Assembly (NCBI GenBank): GCA_016764115.1 | Contig: JAESSM010000084.1 | Span: forward strand, 1 to 9,282 | DNA length: 9,282 bases | Direction: 5' to 3' | DNA from: Bacteroidia bacterium | GTDB lineage: Bacteria; Bacteroidota; Bacteroidia; JAESSM01; NORP286 | Shown here: piece by piece, positions 1 to 5,953 of the stretch | Layout of the letters: the number at the start of each line of letters is the position of its first letter | How positions within the stretch are numbered: the stretch's first letter is position 1 | The notes under the pieces: generated by a model | Told to the model about the DNA's origin: nothing | The model's database searches: none | The model's input: only the letters and a program-made list of their open reading frames with translations | Program-made: the position numbers and the translations under genes

Positions 1-818
1 CAAACCATTTTAGCAGCTCTTCTTGTTGTTCCTCCTGATTTGATAGCTCCTGCAGACCTGTCACCAATTTTCAAGAATGACATTAATCCGGAAGATTTTC
101 CACCACCGGAAAGTATTTCATTTTCACCTCTTATTTTTGAGAAATTGGTTCCAACACCTGAACCATATTTAAAAATCCTTGCTTCGCGAACCCAAAGATC
201 CATGATGCCACCGGGGTTAACCAGGTCATCATCAACAGATAAAATAAAACATGCATGTGGCTGAGGTCGCTCATAAGCGGAAGTTGATTTTTGCAACTTC
301 TCTGTTTCTGGATCAACATAGTAGTGTCCTTGTGGTTTACCTGTAATTCCGTAAGATTCATGCAGACCTGTATTAAACCATTGAGGAGAATTAGGAGCTG
401 CATATTGTCCAACTATCGAATATACGACTTCATCATAAAATATTTGAGCGTCTTTGTCAGTAGCAAAATAATCATGTCTTTTTCCCCATTGCATCCAGCA
501 ATTTCCCAACCTATGAGCAACTTGCTTAATTGATGTTTCCGAGCCGGTTTTTCCTTTTCCGGTTGGAACACCAGCTTTCCTGAAATATTTTTGTGCAAGA
601 ATATCTGTTGCAACTTGGCTCCAACTATCAGGAACTTCAACATTGTTCATTTCAAAAACTGCATCGCCTTCAGGGTTTTTAATTACAGAACTGCGCAGTT
701 CATATTTGTACTGATCGAAGGGACTAACACCATCTTTTGTGTAGTAACGTTCAAACTTTAGACCTTTATTTCCTTTAATTTTTACCGAACTTAATTTTGG
801 TTTTTTAGTGCTACCCAT
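1..818 (-). CDS. nrdJ: Vitamin B12-dependent (class II) ribonucleotide reductase, N-terminal part, cut by window edge
   Basis: Partial gene: 272 codons read from the ATG at 818 to the left edge with no stop. Class II reductases convert ribonucleotides to deoxyribonucleotides in the cytoplasm, using adenosylcobalamin to make the active-site thiyl radical, with no need for oxygen. The family is recognised from long conserved stretches: FRKAGVP near residue 90, APNSPQWFNTGL, GHYYVDP, then RPQPHACF, whose Cys190 matches the first redox cysteine of the active site. After these come SVDDDLVNPGGIMDLWVREA, KYGSGVGTNFSKIRGE, LSGGGKSSGLMSFLKIGDR and GGTTRRAAKMV at the edge. No ATP-cone domain precedes the catalytic region. 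The thiyl-radical cysteine and the C-terminal redox tail lie outside the window. The start has no Shine-Dalgarno sequence, which is normal in this phylum. It lies downstream of scpB on the same strand but has its own promoter, so it is probably transcribed separately. The assignment is firm; the allosteric type cannot be judged. Confidence 0.95.
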   Translation of the reverse strand, partial: MGSTKKPKLSSVKIKGNKGLKFERYYTKDGVSPFDQYKYELRSSVIKNPEGDAVFEMNNVEVPDSWSQVATDILAQKYFRKAGVPTGKGKTGSETSIKQVAHRLGNCWMQWGKRHDYFATDKDAQIFYDEVVYSIVGQYAAPNSPQWFNTGLHESYGITGKPQGHYYVDPETEKLQKSTSAYERPQPHACFILSVDDDLVNPGGIMDLWVREARIFKYGSGVGTNFSKIRGENEILSGGGKSSGLMSFLKIGDRSAGAIKSGGTTRRAAKMV

Positions 819-854
819 GTTTGATATAATTATAAATTTTTCCTCAATTCTTTT

Positions 855-873
855 TTGGGGAACAGTACCCCAA
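855..873 (-). other. Hairpin in the predicted nrdJ 5' leader
   Basis: On the minus strand TTGGGG, a 7-nt loop (TACTGTT) and CCCCAA form a perfect 6-bp stem with four G-C pairs. It lies inside the predicted leader, 37 nt upstream of the start codon. The bases after it on the coding strand are A-rich, not a T-run, so it is not an intrinsic terminator for nrdJ transcription. It could protect the mRNA or affect translation. I see no cobalamin riboswitch signature around it, and the leader is too short for one. Confidence 0.4.
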
Positions 874-885
874 CTTAATTGATAT

Positions 886-917
886 CAAAGATATTTTTAC
901 TTACCACGATAGTCAAA
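886..917 (-). promoter_or_regulatory. Predicted Bacteroidota-type promoter for nrdJ
   Basis: On the minus strand a TTTG (917-914) is followed by exactly 20 bp and then TATCTTTG (893-886), a full match to the -7 consensus TAnnTTTG of the primary sigma factor in Bacteroidota. Transcription would begin near 880, giving a leader of about 60 nt. This is the best promoter match I found in the window. Confidence 0.65.
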
Positions 918-923
918 TTCAAG

Positions 924-932
924 TTTTCCACA
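924..932 (+). promoter_or_regulatory. DnaA-box match upstream of nrdJ promoter (TTTTCCACA)
   Basis: TTTTCCACA fits the relaxed DnaA-box consensus TTWTNCACA. It sits 6 bp upstream of the predicted -33 element of nrdJ, where a bound protein could touch RNA polymerase. It points opposite to the second box at 988-996. Binding is inferred from sequence only. Confidence 0.45.
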
Positions 933-987
933 AAAGGTTAAAAAAGACTTTAAAGCCAAGTGTATCAATATTTAAACGTGTTTTTCC

Positions 988-996
988 TGTGGATAA
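988..996 (-). promoter_or_regulatory. Consensus DnaA box upstream of nrdJ (TTATCCACA)
   Basis: The minus strand reads TTATCCACA, a perfect strong DnaA box. It is 70 bp upstream of the predicted -33 element and inverted relative to the weaker box at 924-932. Between the two boxes the DNA is AT-rich. A single perfect 9-mer can occur by chance, but pairing with a second box beside a ribonucleotide reductase promoter makes regulation plausible. Confidence 0.5.
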
Positions 997-1075
997 TTGC
1001 GATAAATTTCTTTATATAAAGATACAAAGAAATGCAGTGATATCAAAGGCTTGAAAAGATTTAGTTTTGATTAAC

Positions 1076-1094
1076 TTGCCTGAAAATGAGGCAA
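1076..1094 (-). other. Short hairpin just downstream of scpB
   Basis: TTGCCT and AGGCAA form a perfect 6-bp stem around a 7-nt loop, starting 10 nt after the scpB stop codon. On the coding strand it is followed by GTTAATCAAAAC, without a T-run, so it is at best a weak terminator or a 3'-end stabilising structure. Confidence 0.3.
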
Positions 1095-1104
1095 CTATAG
1101 GCAG

Positions 1105-1665
1105 TTATTCTGCTGGAGTTCCAATTTCATTTTGCTCCTCATGAATGTCTTTTATTTGAGGCAATTCTGACACAGATTTTATTCCGAAATAATCCAAAAA
1201 ATGATTACTAACTCCATATAATATTGGTTTACCAGGAGCATCACTTTTTCCTAAAATTGAGATAAGTTCTTTTTCTAACAGTCTCTGAACACTATAGTCA
1301 CAATTAACACCTCTAATTTTTTCTACTTCACTCTTAGATACCGGTTGCTTATATGCTATTATAGATAATGTTTCCATCGCAGAATTGGATAATTTTCTCC
1401 TGGCTTTTTGCTGAAGCAGTATTTTAATTGTATCGTGATATTCGGATTTGGTTAAGAATTGATAGCCTTCGGCAATTTCGACAAGCTCAAAACTATATTC
1501 ATTTGAACTGTATTTATTCTTGAGTTGTATTAAATGAGGTTCTAATTGTTTTTCTGTAAACGTTTTATCAAGTGAAGATTTTAAACATTCAATAATTTCT
1601 TTAACCGAAATACTCTTGTCGGAAACAAAAATGGTGGCTTCAATATGTTGAGCTATATTTTCCAT
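1105..1665 (-). CDS. scpB: Segregation and condensation protein B (ScpB)
   Basis: This 186-aa cytoplasmic protein is the kleisin-associated subunit of the SMC-ScpA-ScpB condensin complex, which compacts and separates newly replicated origins. The length is usual for the family. The first half (about 1-80) fits the first winged-helix domain. The second carries the family signature: SAMETLSIIAYKQPVSKSEV (about 95-114), then EKIRGVN, VQRLLEKELI, GKSDAPGKPILYGVS and FLDYFGIKSVSELP. The C-terminal tail from about 170 is acidic and probably flexible. The ATG at 1665 places the usual IEATIFVSDKSIS start of the fold about eight residues in, so I keep it. scpA is not adjacent in this window. nrdJ follows 286 bp downstream, and the sensor kinase starts 112 bp away on the other strand. 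Confidence 0.95.
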   Translation of the reverse strand: MENIAQHIEATIFVSDKSISVKEIIECLKSSLDKTFTEKQLEPHLIQLKNKYSSNEYSFELVEIAEGYQFLTKSEYHDTIKILLQQKARRKLSNSAMETLSIIAYKQPVSKSEVEKIRGVNCDYSVQRLLEKELISILGKSDAPGKPILYGVSNHFLDYFGIKSVSELPQIKDIHEEQNEIGTPAE

Positions 1666-1682
1666 AAAACTGAATACGAATG

Positions 1683-1690
1683 CAAATTTA
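1683..1690 (-). promoter_or_regulatory. Possible -7 element for scpB
   Basis: The minus strand reads TAAATTTG, a full match to TAnnTTTG, 17 bp before the scpB start. The nearest upstream TTTG is only 15 bp away, shorter than the usual spacing, so the promoter is only a candidate. It would give a leader of about 10 nt. Confidence 0.35.
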
Positions 1691-1764
1691 TAAAAAATAG
1701 AGTACCAAAGGTGTGCAGCTGCTCTGGTTTTTCATATCTAATGTCAACGAAATAATAATTGTAT

Positions 1765-1772
1765 TAAATTTG
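1765..1772 (+). promoter_or_regulatory. Possible -7 element for the sensor kinase gene
   Basis: TAAATTTG matches the -7 consensus TAnnTTTG and ends 5 bp before the ATG at 1778. This would imply an almost leaderless transcript. No TTTG is seen at the right distance upstream. The match may be chance in AT-rich DNA. Confidence 0.25.
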
Positions 1773-1777
1773 TAACG

Positions 1778-4012
1778 ATGAAGTGGAATCTGAAAATAGT
1801 TGCATTTGTTTTTTTGCTTGTTTTAGTTGGAGCTTCTTTACAAGCCCAACGTTATAATTTTAAAACCTATAATGTAAATGAAGGATTAGCTCAAGCTCAG
1901 GTAACCACCATTTGTCAAGATGATCAAGGTTATTTGTGGATTGGAACGTTGGCGGGAGGGATCACTAAATTTGATGGAATAAACTTCATTAATTATACCA
2001 TTAAAGATGGATTAAGCAGTAATTCCATCAATAATATTTTCAAAGATAGAAATGGTGATATATGGATAGGAACTAGGGATGGGCTGAATAAATATATTCC
2101 TGCTGGAAAAGAGACCGGATATAACAAGGAGCGTTTTGTATTAATTGATGATGACCCATTGATTGCTGTAAGCGGAATTGAAACGATGCGCGAAGATGCC
2201 GAGGGGAATTTTTGGATAGCTTCACACAGATCGGGAGTTTTGAGGTACAATCCTGAGACGCATGATGTACTAAAACTTTCAGTTAATGATGGCCTGGCTA
2301 GTGACCATATGCATGATTTGATTATTGGTAAGGATAGTAGTGTTTGGATAGGCACTGGTAAAGGATTAAATAAATATGATCCGTATGCCCAACGCGCAGA
2401 AAGTGAAAATTTCTCACTTTATACAAAAGAAGACGGATTGTTTGGAAATCATATCACTCAACTTTTTGAAGATCATAATGGTTTTATTTGGGTTGCTTCC
2501 AGCTCGGGTGGTGTTGATAGATTTGACGGCCAAACTTTTAAGCATTTTGCAATTAAAGGTGCTGGAAGGATCAGGCTGCGCTGTATGTTTGAAGATAGTG
2601 ATCACAACATGATATTTGGAACAGATCAAGGAGTTTGTAAAATTGCTTATGACGAATTGGAAAAGGAGAATGTGGTATTAATACCCAACCTAACTTCAAA
2701 TGAGGGGTTGAGTAACAATAAAGTAAATCAGATTTATCAGGATACCGAAGGAAATATATGGTTTGCAACCGATGGTGGTGGGATTATCAAATATCAGGGT
2801 AAACGGTTCGTAAATATTACAACTAAAGATGGACTTAGTCACAACAATGTTACTGCTCTTTATATGACTAAGAATAATGACATATGGATGGGAACTTTAG
2901 GTGAAGGTTTAAATGTATTTAATGGTGAGACCTTTAGTTTGTTTACGAAAGAAAGTGGGTTAAGAGGAAATGATGTTTGGTCGATTTTGGAAGATGATAA
3001 AGATAATGTTTGGGTAGGGACTTCTGATGGTGTCAGCATATTTAAAAATGGTAAATTACAAAATAGTGGTATGCCTAAAGAAATTGCTAAGCTTTCAGTT
3101 GATGATATGATCCAAGATAAAAATGGAAACATCTGGTTTTGTTCTGATGGTAAAGGCGTAATTAAATATGATGGAAGTAATTATCAAATTTTTTCAGTGG
3201 AACAGGGACTTGGCCACGAAGATACTTGGTGTGTTTTAGAAGACAGGGATGGAAATATTTGGGTCGGTAATGAAGCTGGACTTAGTAAAATAGTTTTTGA
3301 TGAGTCGAATTCCAATGGATATCAAATATATCATTATGTAGTTGATGGTGATTTAATTGATCCTTCCGCTATGGACCTCCAAGAAGATTATCAGGGAAAC
3401 ATATGGATCGGTTCCAATGAAGGTGGTTTGTATAGAATTACACCAACTAACGATCATCAGTTAAATACAAAGAAAATAAAACACATTGATGCATCGGATG
3501 GGTTAAGTTCAGATGTAATTTATGGAATTGAGTTGGATAATGACCAAAATCTTTGGGTTGGTACCATTAGAGGATTGGACAAACTTGATTTGAAAAAATA
3601 CTATCAAATAGGGAAAGTGGACATCAGGCATTATGGTATTGAAGAAGGAGTAATAGGCCTGGAGTGTAACCATAATGCTGCATTTAAAGATTCAAAAGGA
3701 AACTTATGGTTTGGAACTACAGGAGGTGTAGTGAAATACAATCCAGAGGAAGATATATTAAACCTCAAGGAAACTTATACCAATATTACTCATCATAGAT
3801 TGTTTTTTAATGATACCTTGTTATCTGATGGTGTTATTTTACCGTATGATCAGAACCATTTATCTTTCGAATTTATCGGTATTTGTCTTAGCAATCCTAA
3901 AAATGTGCGTTATCAGTATAAGCTTAGTGGATTCGATAAGAACTGGTCACCAATCACTGTTCAAAATGTAGCAACCTATTCAATATTGGTGCCGGAGCAT
4001 ACACTTTTTTAG
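1778..4012 (+). CDS. Sensor kinase, N-terminal portion: signal peptide, 14-repeat Reg_prop propeller, start of Y_Y_Y domain (frameshifted)
   Basis: This 744-aa frame encodes the sensing half of a membrane histidine kinase. A signal peptide (about 1-24, ending LQAQ) sends the sensor to the periplasm. Fourteen two-component-regulator propeller repeats follow, with W/F at 54, 96, 146, 190, 238, 280, 328, 370, 412, 453, 495, 543, 593 and 644, mostly as GxIWxGT. Fourteen fits two seven-bladed propellers. A Y_Y_Y domain starts near 690 (SFEFIGICLSNP, YKLSGFDKNW) but is broken: after ATYS at 732-735 the frame runs into nine unrelated residues and a stop. The missing part continues in the -1 frame from 3982, and the joined protein would be 1020 aa. 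In the family such sensors often respond to extracellular glycans, but the HisKA_3 kinase here is unlike the HTCS hybrids tied to polysaccharide loci, so no ligand is proposed. As read, this product is secreted, has no membrane anchor and has no kinase. Confidence 0.85.
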   Translation: MKWNLKIVAFVFLLVLVGASLQAQRYNFKTYNVNEGLAQAQVTTICQDDQGYLWIGTLAGGITKFDGINFINYTIKDGLSSNSINNIFKDRNGDIWIGTRDGLNKYIPAGKETGYNKERFVLIDDDPLIAVSGIETMREDAEGNFWIASHRSGVLRYNPETHDVLKLSVNDGLASDHMHDLIIGKDSSVWIGTGKGLNKYDPYAQRAESENFSLYTKEDGLFGNHITQLFEDHNGFIWVASSSGGVDRFDGQTFKHFAIKGAGRIRLRCMFEDSDHNMIFGTDQGVCKIAYDELEKENVVLIPNLTSNEGLSNNKVNQIYQDTEGNIWFATDGGGIIKYQGKRFVNITTKDGLSHNNVTALYMTKNNDIWMGTLGEGLNVFNGETFSLFTKESGLRGNDVWSILEDDKDNVWVGTSDGVSIFKNGKLQNSGMPKEIAKLSVDDMIQDKNGNIWFCSDGKGVIKYDGSNYQIFSVEQGLGHEDTWCVLEDRDGNIWVGNEAGLSKIVFDESNSNGYQIYHYVVDGDLIDPSAMDLQEDYQGNIWIGSNEGGLYRITPTNDHQLNTKKIKHIDASDGLSSDVIYGIELDNDQNLWVGTIRGLDKLDLKKYYQIGKVDIRHYGIEEGVIGLECNHNAAFKDSKGNLWFGTTGGVVKYNPEEDILNLKETYTNITHHRLFFNDTLLSDGVILPYDQNHLSFEFIGICLSNPKNVRYQYKLSGFDKNWSPITVQNVATYSILVPEHTLF
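3980..3984 (+). other. Frameshift site splitting the sensor kinase
   Basis: Reading TCA (3980-3982) in the first frame and then AAT (3982-3984) in the -1 frame restores the Y_Y_Y sequence (ATYS-NIGAGAYTFLVRT). This is what one lost base would give, most simply one A in the short A-run at 3982-3983. No X-XXY-YYZ slippery heptamer is present, so programmed slippage is unlikely. A true mutation and a base-calling or assembly error are both possible. Confidence 0.85.
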
Positions 4013-4839
4013 TTCGTACTTGCAACAACGATGGAGTTTGGAATAAGACTCCAACTTCATTTAGTTTTTCAATATTGCCTCCATTTTGGAAAACATGGTG
4101 GTTTTACTCATTGTCATTGATGCTGACTTTAGGTGGAATTTTTGTGTTTTTCAAATTAAGGATGCAAAAACTCGAAGAAGAAAGTAATCGTAAAACAGAA
4201 ATGATAAGTGCAATGGTACATGCTCAGGAAACAGAAAGAAAAAGAATAGCAGTTGATTTGCATGATGGGGTTGGGAACCTGTTATCATCTATCAAAATGA
4301 ATTTATCTGCATTAGAAACTGAAAAGGAGAAGCTGCAAAATGATAAACAAAAAGTTTATGAAAATGCTGTTGCCTTAATTGATGATGCTTGTAAAGATCT
4401 TAGAGCCATTTCCCATAATATGATGCCTGGATCATTGGTAGAATTAGGATTAATTCATGCTTTGGAAGAGCAGTTTGATAAAGTTAGTGCTGCTGGAGAG
4501 TTCAAAATAAATTTTAAAATTACTGGTTTCAAAGATCGTTTAGCCGAAACTGTTGAAGTAGTTTTATACAGGGTTATACAAGAGATATTTAATAATATAC
4601 TTAAACATGCAGATGCGACTAAAGTAAATGTGTTGATGGTTAAGAAAAAAAGTGAGATCAAGATTGATGTGATAGATAATGGAAATGGTTTTGATATGAG
4701 TAAGAATAAAACTAAAAATGGGATTGGACTAAGCAATATTGAGTCGAGAGTAGGATATTTGAATGGAACTGTCGAATTTGAGTCCAGAAAAAATGAGGGA
4801 ACAAGGGTGCTGGTTCAAATACCGATCAAGGAAAATTAA
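3982..4839 (+). pseudogene. Sensor kinase, C-terminal portion: end of Y_Y_Y domain, membrane helix, HisKA_3 and HATPase domains (frame-broken from its start)
   Basis: This frame has no start codon of its own at the domain boundary and continues the gene that begins at 1778. It reads the rest of the Y_Y_Y domain, the typical PPFWKTWWF linker (from 4078), one membrane helix (about 4099-4155), a coiled-coil stretch, and a HisKA_3 dimerisation domain. The phosphorylated histidine is in DLHDG (codon 4261-4263). The ATPase domain follows, with an N-box-like EIFNNILKHA, a G1 box DNGNGFD and a G2 box GIGLSNIESRV. All the kinase motifs needed for catalysis look intact. The first in-frame ATG, at 4120, lies inside the membrane helix; the TTG at 4075 has no sign of being a start. 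If the frameshift is real, any product would be a kinase cut off from its sensor. The response regulator follows after 6 bp. Confidence 0.8.
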
Positions 4840-4845
4840 TAAGTA

Positions 4846-5499
4846 ATGGAAAACATCAAAGTCATAATTGTTGATGATCATCAAATTATTATTGATGGCT
4901 TAAAGTCCTTGCTTTCTGGACATGAAAATATTCAAGTTATTGGAACTGCTGGTAATGGTATTGAGGCATTGAAAGAACTGGCAGAAAAGAAATGCCATGT
5001 TATGATAATGGATGTAAAAATGCCTGAAATGAACGGTATCGAAGCAACTGCGGCTATCAAAAAGAAATATCCTGATGTTAACATTTTGGCCCTTACTACT
5101 TATGGAGAAAAAAAATTGATACAAGAGATCATAAAAGCCGGTGCGACAGGATACATACTAAAGAACACAGGAAAACAAGAATTAGATGCTGCAATATTAG
5201 CTGTAGCCAATGGGCAAAAATATTATAGCAGTGAAGTTGCTATGAAACTATTAGATGCTGATCAAGGAAGTAAGGTAACTGTTTATAAAGGTGATTTTGA
5301 GGATGCTGAAGTATTAACTCAAAGAGAGATTGATGTGTTAAGATTGATTGCTAATGAACATACTACTGCCGAGATTGGAGAAAAGCTCTTTATTAGTGTC
5401 AATACTGTAGAAACCCACCGCAAACATTTGATACAGAAATTGAATGTTAAAAATGTGGCAGGGTTGGTTAAATATGCCATTCAAAGTGGGTACGTTTAG
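4846..5499 (+). CDS. NarL/LuxR-family response regulator, partner of the upstream HisKA_3 kinase
   Basis: This 217-aa cytoplasmic transcription factor has a receiver domain (about 1-125) and a LuxR-type helix-turn-helix (about 152-217). The receiver keeps the acidic pair D10-D11, the phosphoacceptor D56 in MIMDVKMP, T84/T85 and K106 in YILKNTG, so it should be phosphorylated normally. The DNA-binding domain has the expected LTQREIDVLRLIA start and NTVETHRKHLIQKLNV recognition region. HisKA_3 kinases usually pair with this class, and the gene starts 6 bp after the kinase stop, so the two are almost surely one operon. The target genes are unknown. The dyad 126 bp downstream of its stop, ahead of a secreted-protein gene, is a candidate binding site. 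No strong terminator follows the gene. Confidence 0.93.
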   Translation: MENIKVIIVDDHQIIIDGLKSLLSGHENIQVIGTAGNGIEALKELAEKKCHVMIMDVKMPEMNGIEATAAIKKKYPDVNILALTTYGEKKLIQEIIKAGATGYILKNTGKQELDAAILAVANGQKYYSSEVAMKLLDADQGSKVTVYKGDFEDAEVLTQREIDVLRLIANEHTTAEIGEKLFISVNTVETHRKHLIQKLNVKNVAGLVKYAIQSGYV

Positions 5500-5528
5500 A
5501 CTTGTTTATTATTTTTTGAATACTATTA

Positions 5529-5583
5529 TAATTAAAATATAATTCTTAATTATTATTATTATTAGAGTTTATAATTTTAATTA
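5529..5583. repeat. AT-only inverted repeat and ATT microsatellite after the response regulator
   Basis: TAATTAAAAT (5529-5538) and ATTTTAATTA (5574-5583) are perfect 10-bp inverted copies, with about five ATT/TTA units between them. Such repeats arise easily in very AT-rich DNA, and the stem would be weak. It could help 3'-end formation for the two-component operon, but nothing shows this. Confidence 0.25.
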
Positions 5584-5623
5584 CTACCCATTCTAAATAC
5601 AAAGTAATTCCCTTAACTTTTTG

Positions 5624-5681
5624 ACTATCACGGATTTCCGTGATAAGTTCCATTTCTAAAAACACTGCTTTTGGTGATAGT
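5624..5681. promoter_or_regulatory. Dyad operator candidate with an extra half-site
   Basis: TATCACGG (5626-5633) and CCGTGATA (5638-5645) form a perfect 8-bp inverted repeat with ATTT between, about the size of a NarL/LuxR-type site. A further half-site, GTGATAGT (5674-5681), is the exact complement of ACTATCAC (5624-5631). No T-run follows on either strand, so it is not an intrinsic terminator. Weak promoter matches overlap it: TTTG (5620-5623), 20 bp, TAAGTTCC; and TTTG (5670-5673), 20 bp, TAAATCCG. Each departs from the -7 consensus in two bases, as might suit a promoter needing an activator. Binding by the neighbouring response regulator is inferred from position. Confidence 0.45.
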
Positions 5682-5740
5682 AAGGCGTTGTCATAAATCC
5701 GACATTTGTAATATAATTTAAAGCATATAATAAAGAAACC

Positions 5741-5836
5741 ATGGAAAAACTATCAGTAAAAGCCCTTGAATTCTTTAGTGCAGCAATTATGGTGATATCT
5801 ATAATGGTGTTTTTTAGCGTAATACTTATTTTTTAA
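5741..5836 (+). CDS. Possible small hydrophobic membrane peptide, 31 aa
   Basis: An open frame of 31 codons begins MEKLSVKALEFFSAA and continues as an almost wholly apolar stretch to the stop (about residues 11-31), long enough for one membrane helix with a positively charged N-terminus. It lies between the dyad and the secreted-protein gene, on the same strand and 117 bp before it. No family is recognised and no Shine-Dalgarno sequence is seen; the A-rich lead-in AATAAAGAAACC resembles that of neighbouring starts. Short frames of this kind occur by chance in AT-rich DNA, where T-rich codons give apolar residues, so coding status is uncertain. Confidence 0.3.
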   Translation: MEKLSVKALEFFSAAIMVISIMVFFSVILIF

Positions 5837-5953
5837 TCACTCCATCTTTTAAATTTCTATCAAATGCAAACGGAACAAGAAATAGCATCCTACACCTGTT
5901 ACGATTTTGAAATCGGTGGAGATGTAAATTAATACACCTAAATAAATAGACCT

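Noticed and set aside
131..643. Open frames on both strands overlapping the nrdJ region
   Set aside because: They are in other frames across a stretch that encodes strongly conserved class II reductase sequence.
901..920. TTTGACTATC shared by the nrdJ promoter and the 5620-5629 dyad region
   Set aside because: A shared 10-mer between two places in an AT-rich 9-kb window is expected by chance, and the nrdJ copy has no inverted partner.
924..996. Replication origin based on DnaA boxes
   Set aside because: Only two boxes, no cluster and no dnaA or other origin-linked gene nearby; promoter regulation explains them better.
3975..3995. Programmed -1 ribosomal frameshifting in the sensor kinase
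   Set aside because: No X-XXY-YYZ slippery heptamer occurs at the junction, and I see no strong stem-loop just downstream.
4075..4839. A separate kinase gene starting at TTG 4075
   Set aside because: The TTG encodes the residue before the PPFWKTWWF linker, in the middle of a continuous Y_Y_Y-to-membrane-helix sequence; there is no start context, and the frame continues homology upstream to 3982.
5626..5645. Intrinsic terminator for the response regulator
   Set aside because: The dyad has no T-run after it on either strand and lies 126 bp past the stop codon.
5864..5932. A 22-codon open frame (starting MQTEQEIASY)
   Set aside because: Very short, with no start signal, domain or membrane helix; expected by chance.
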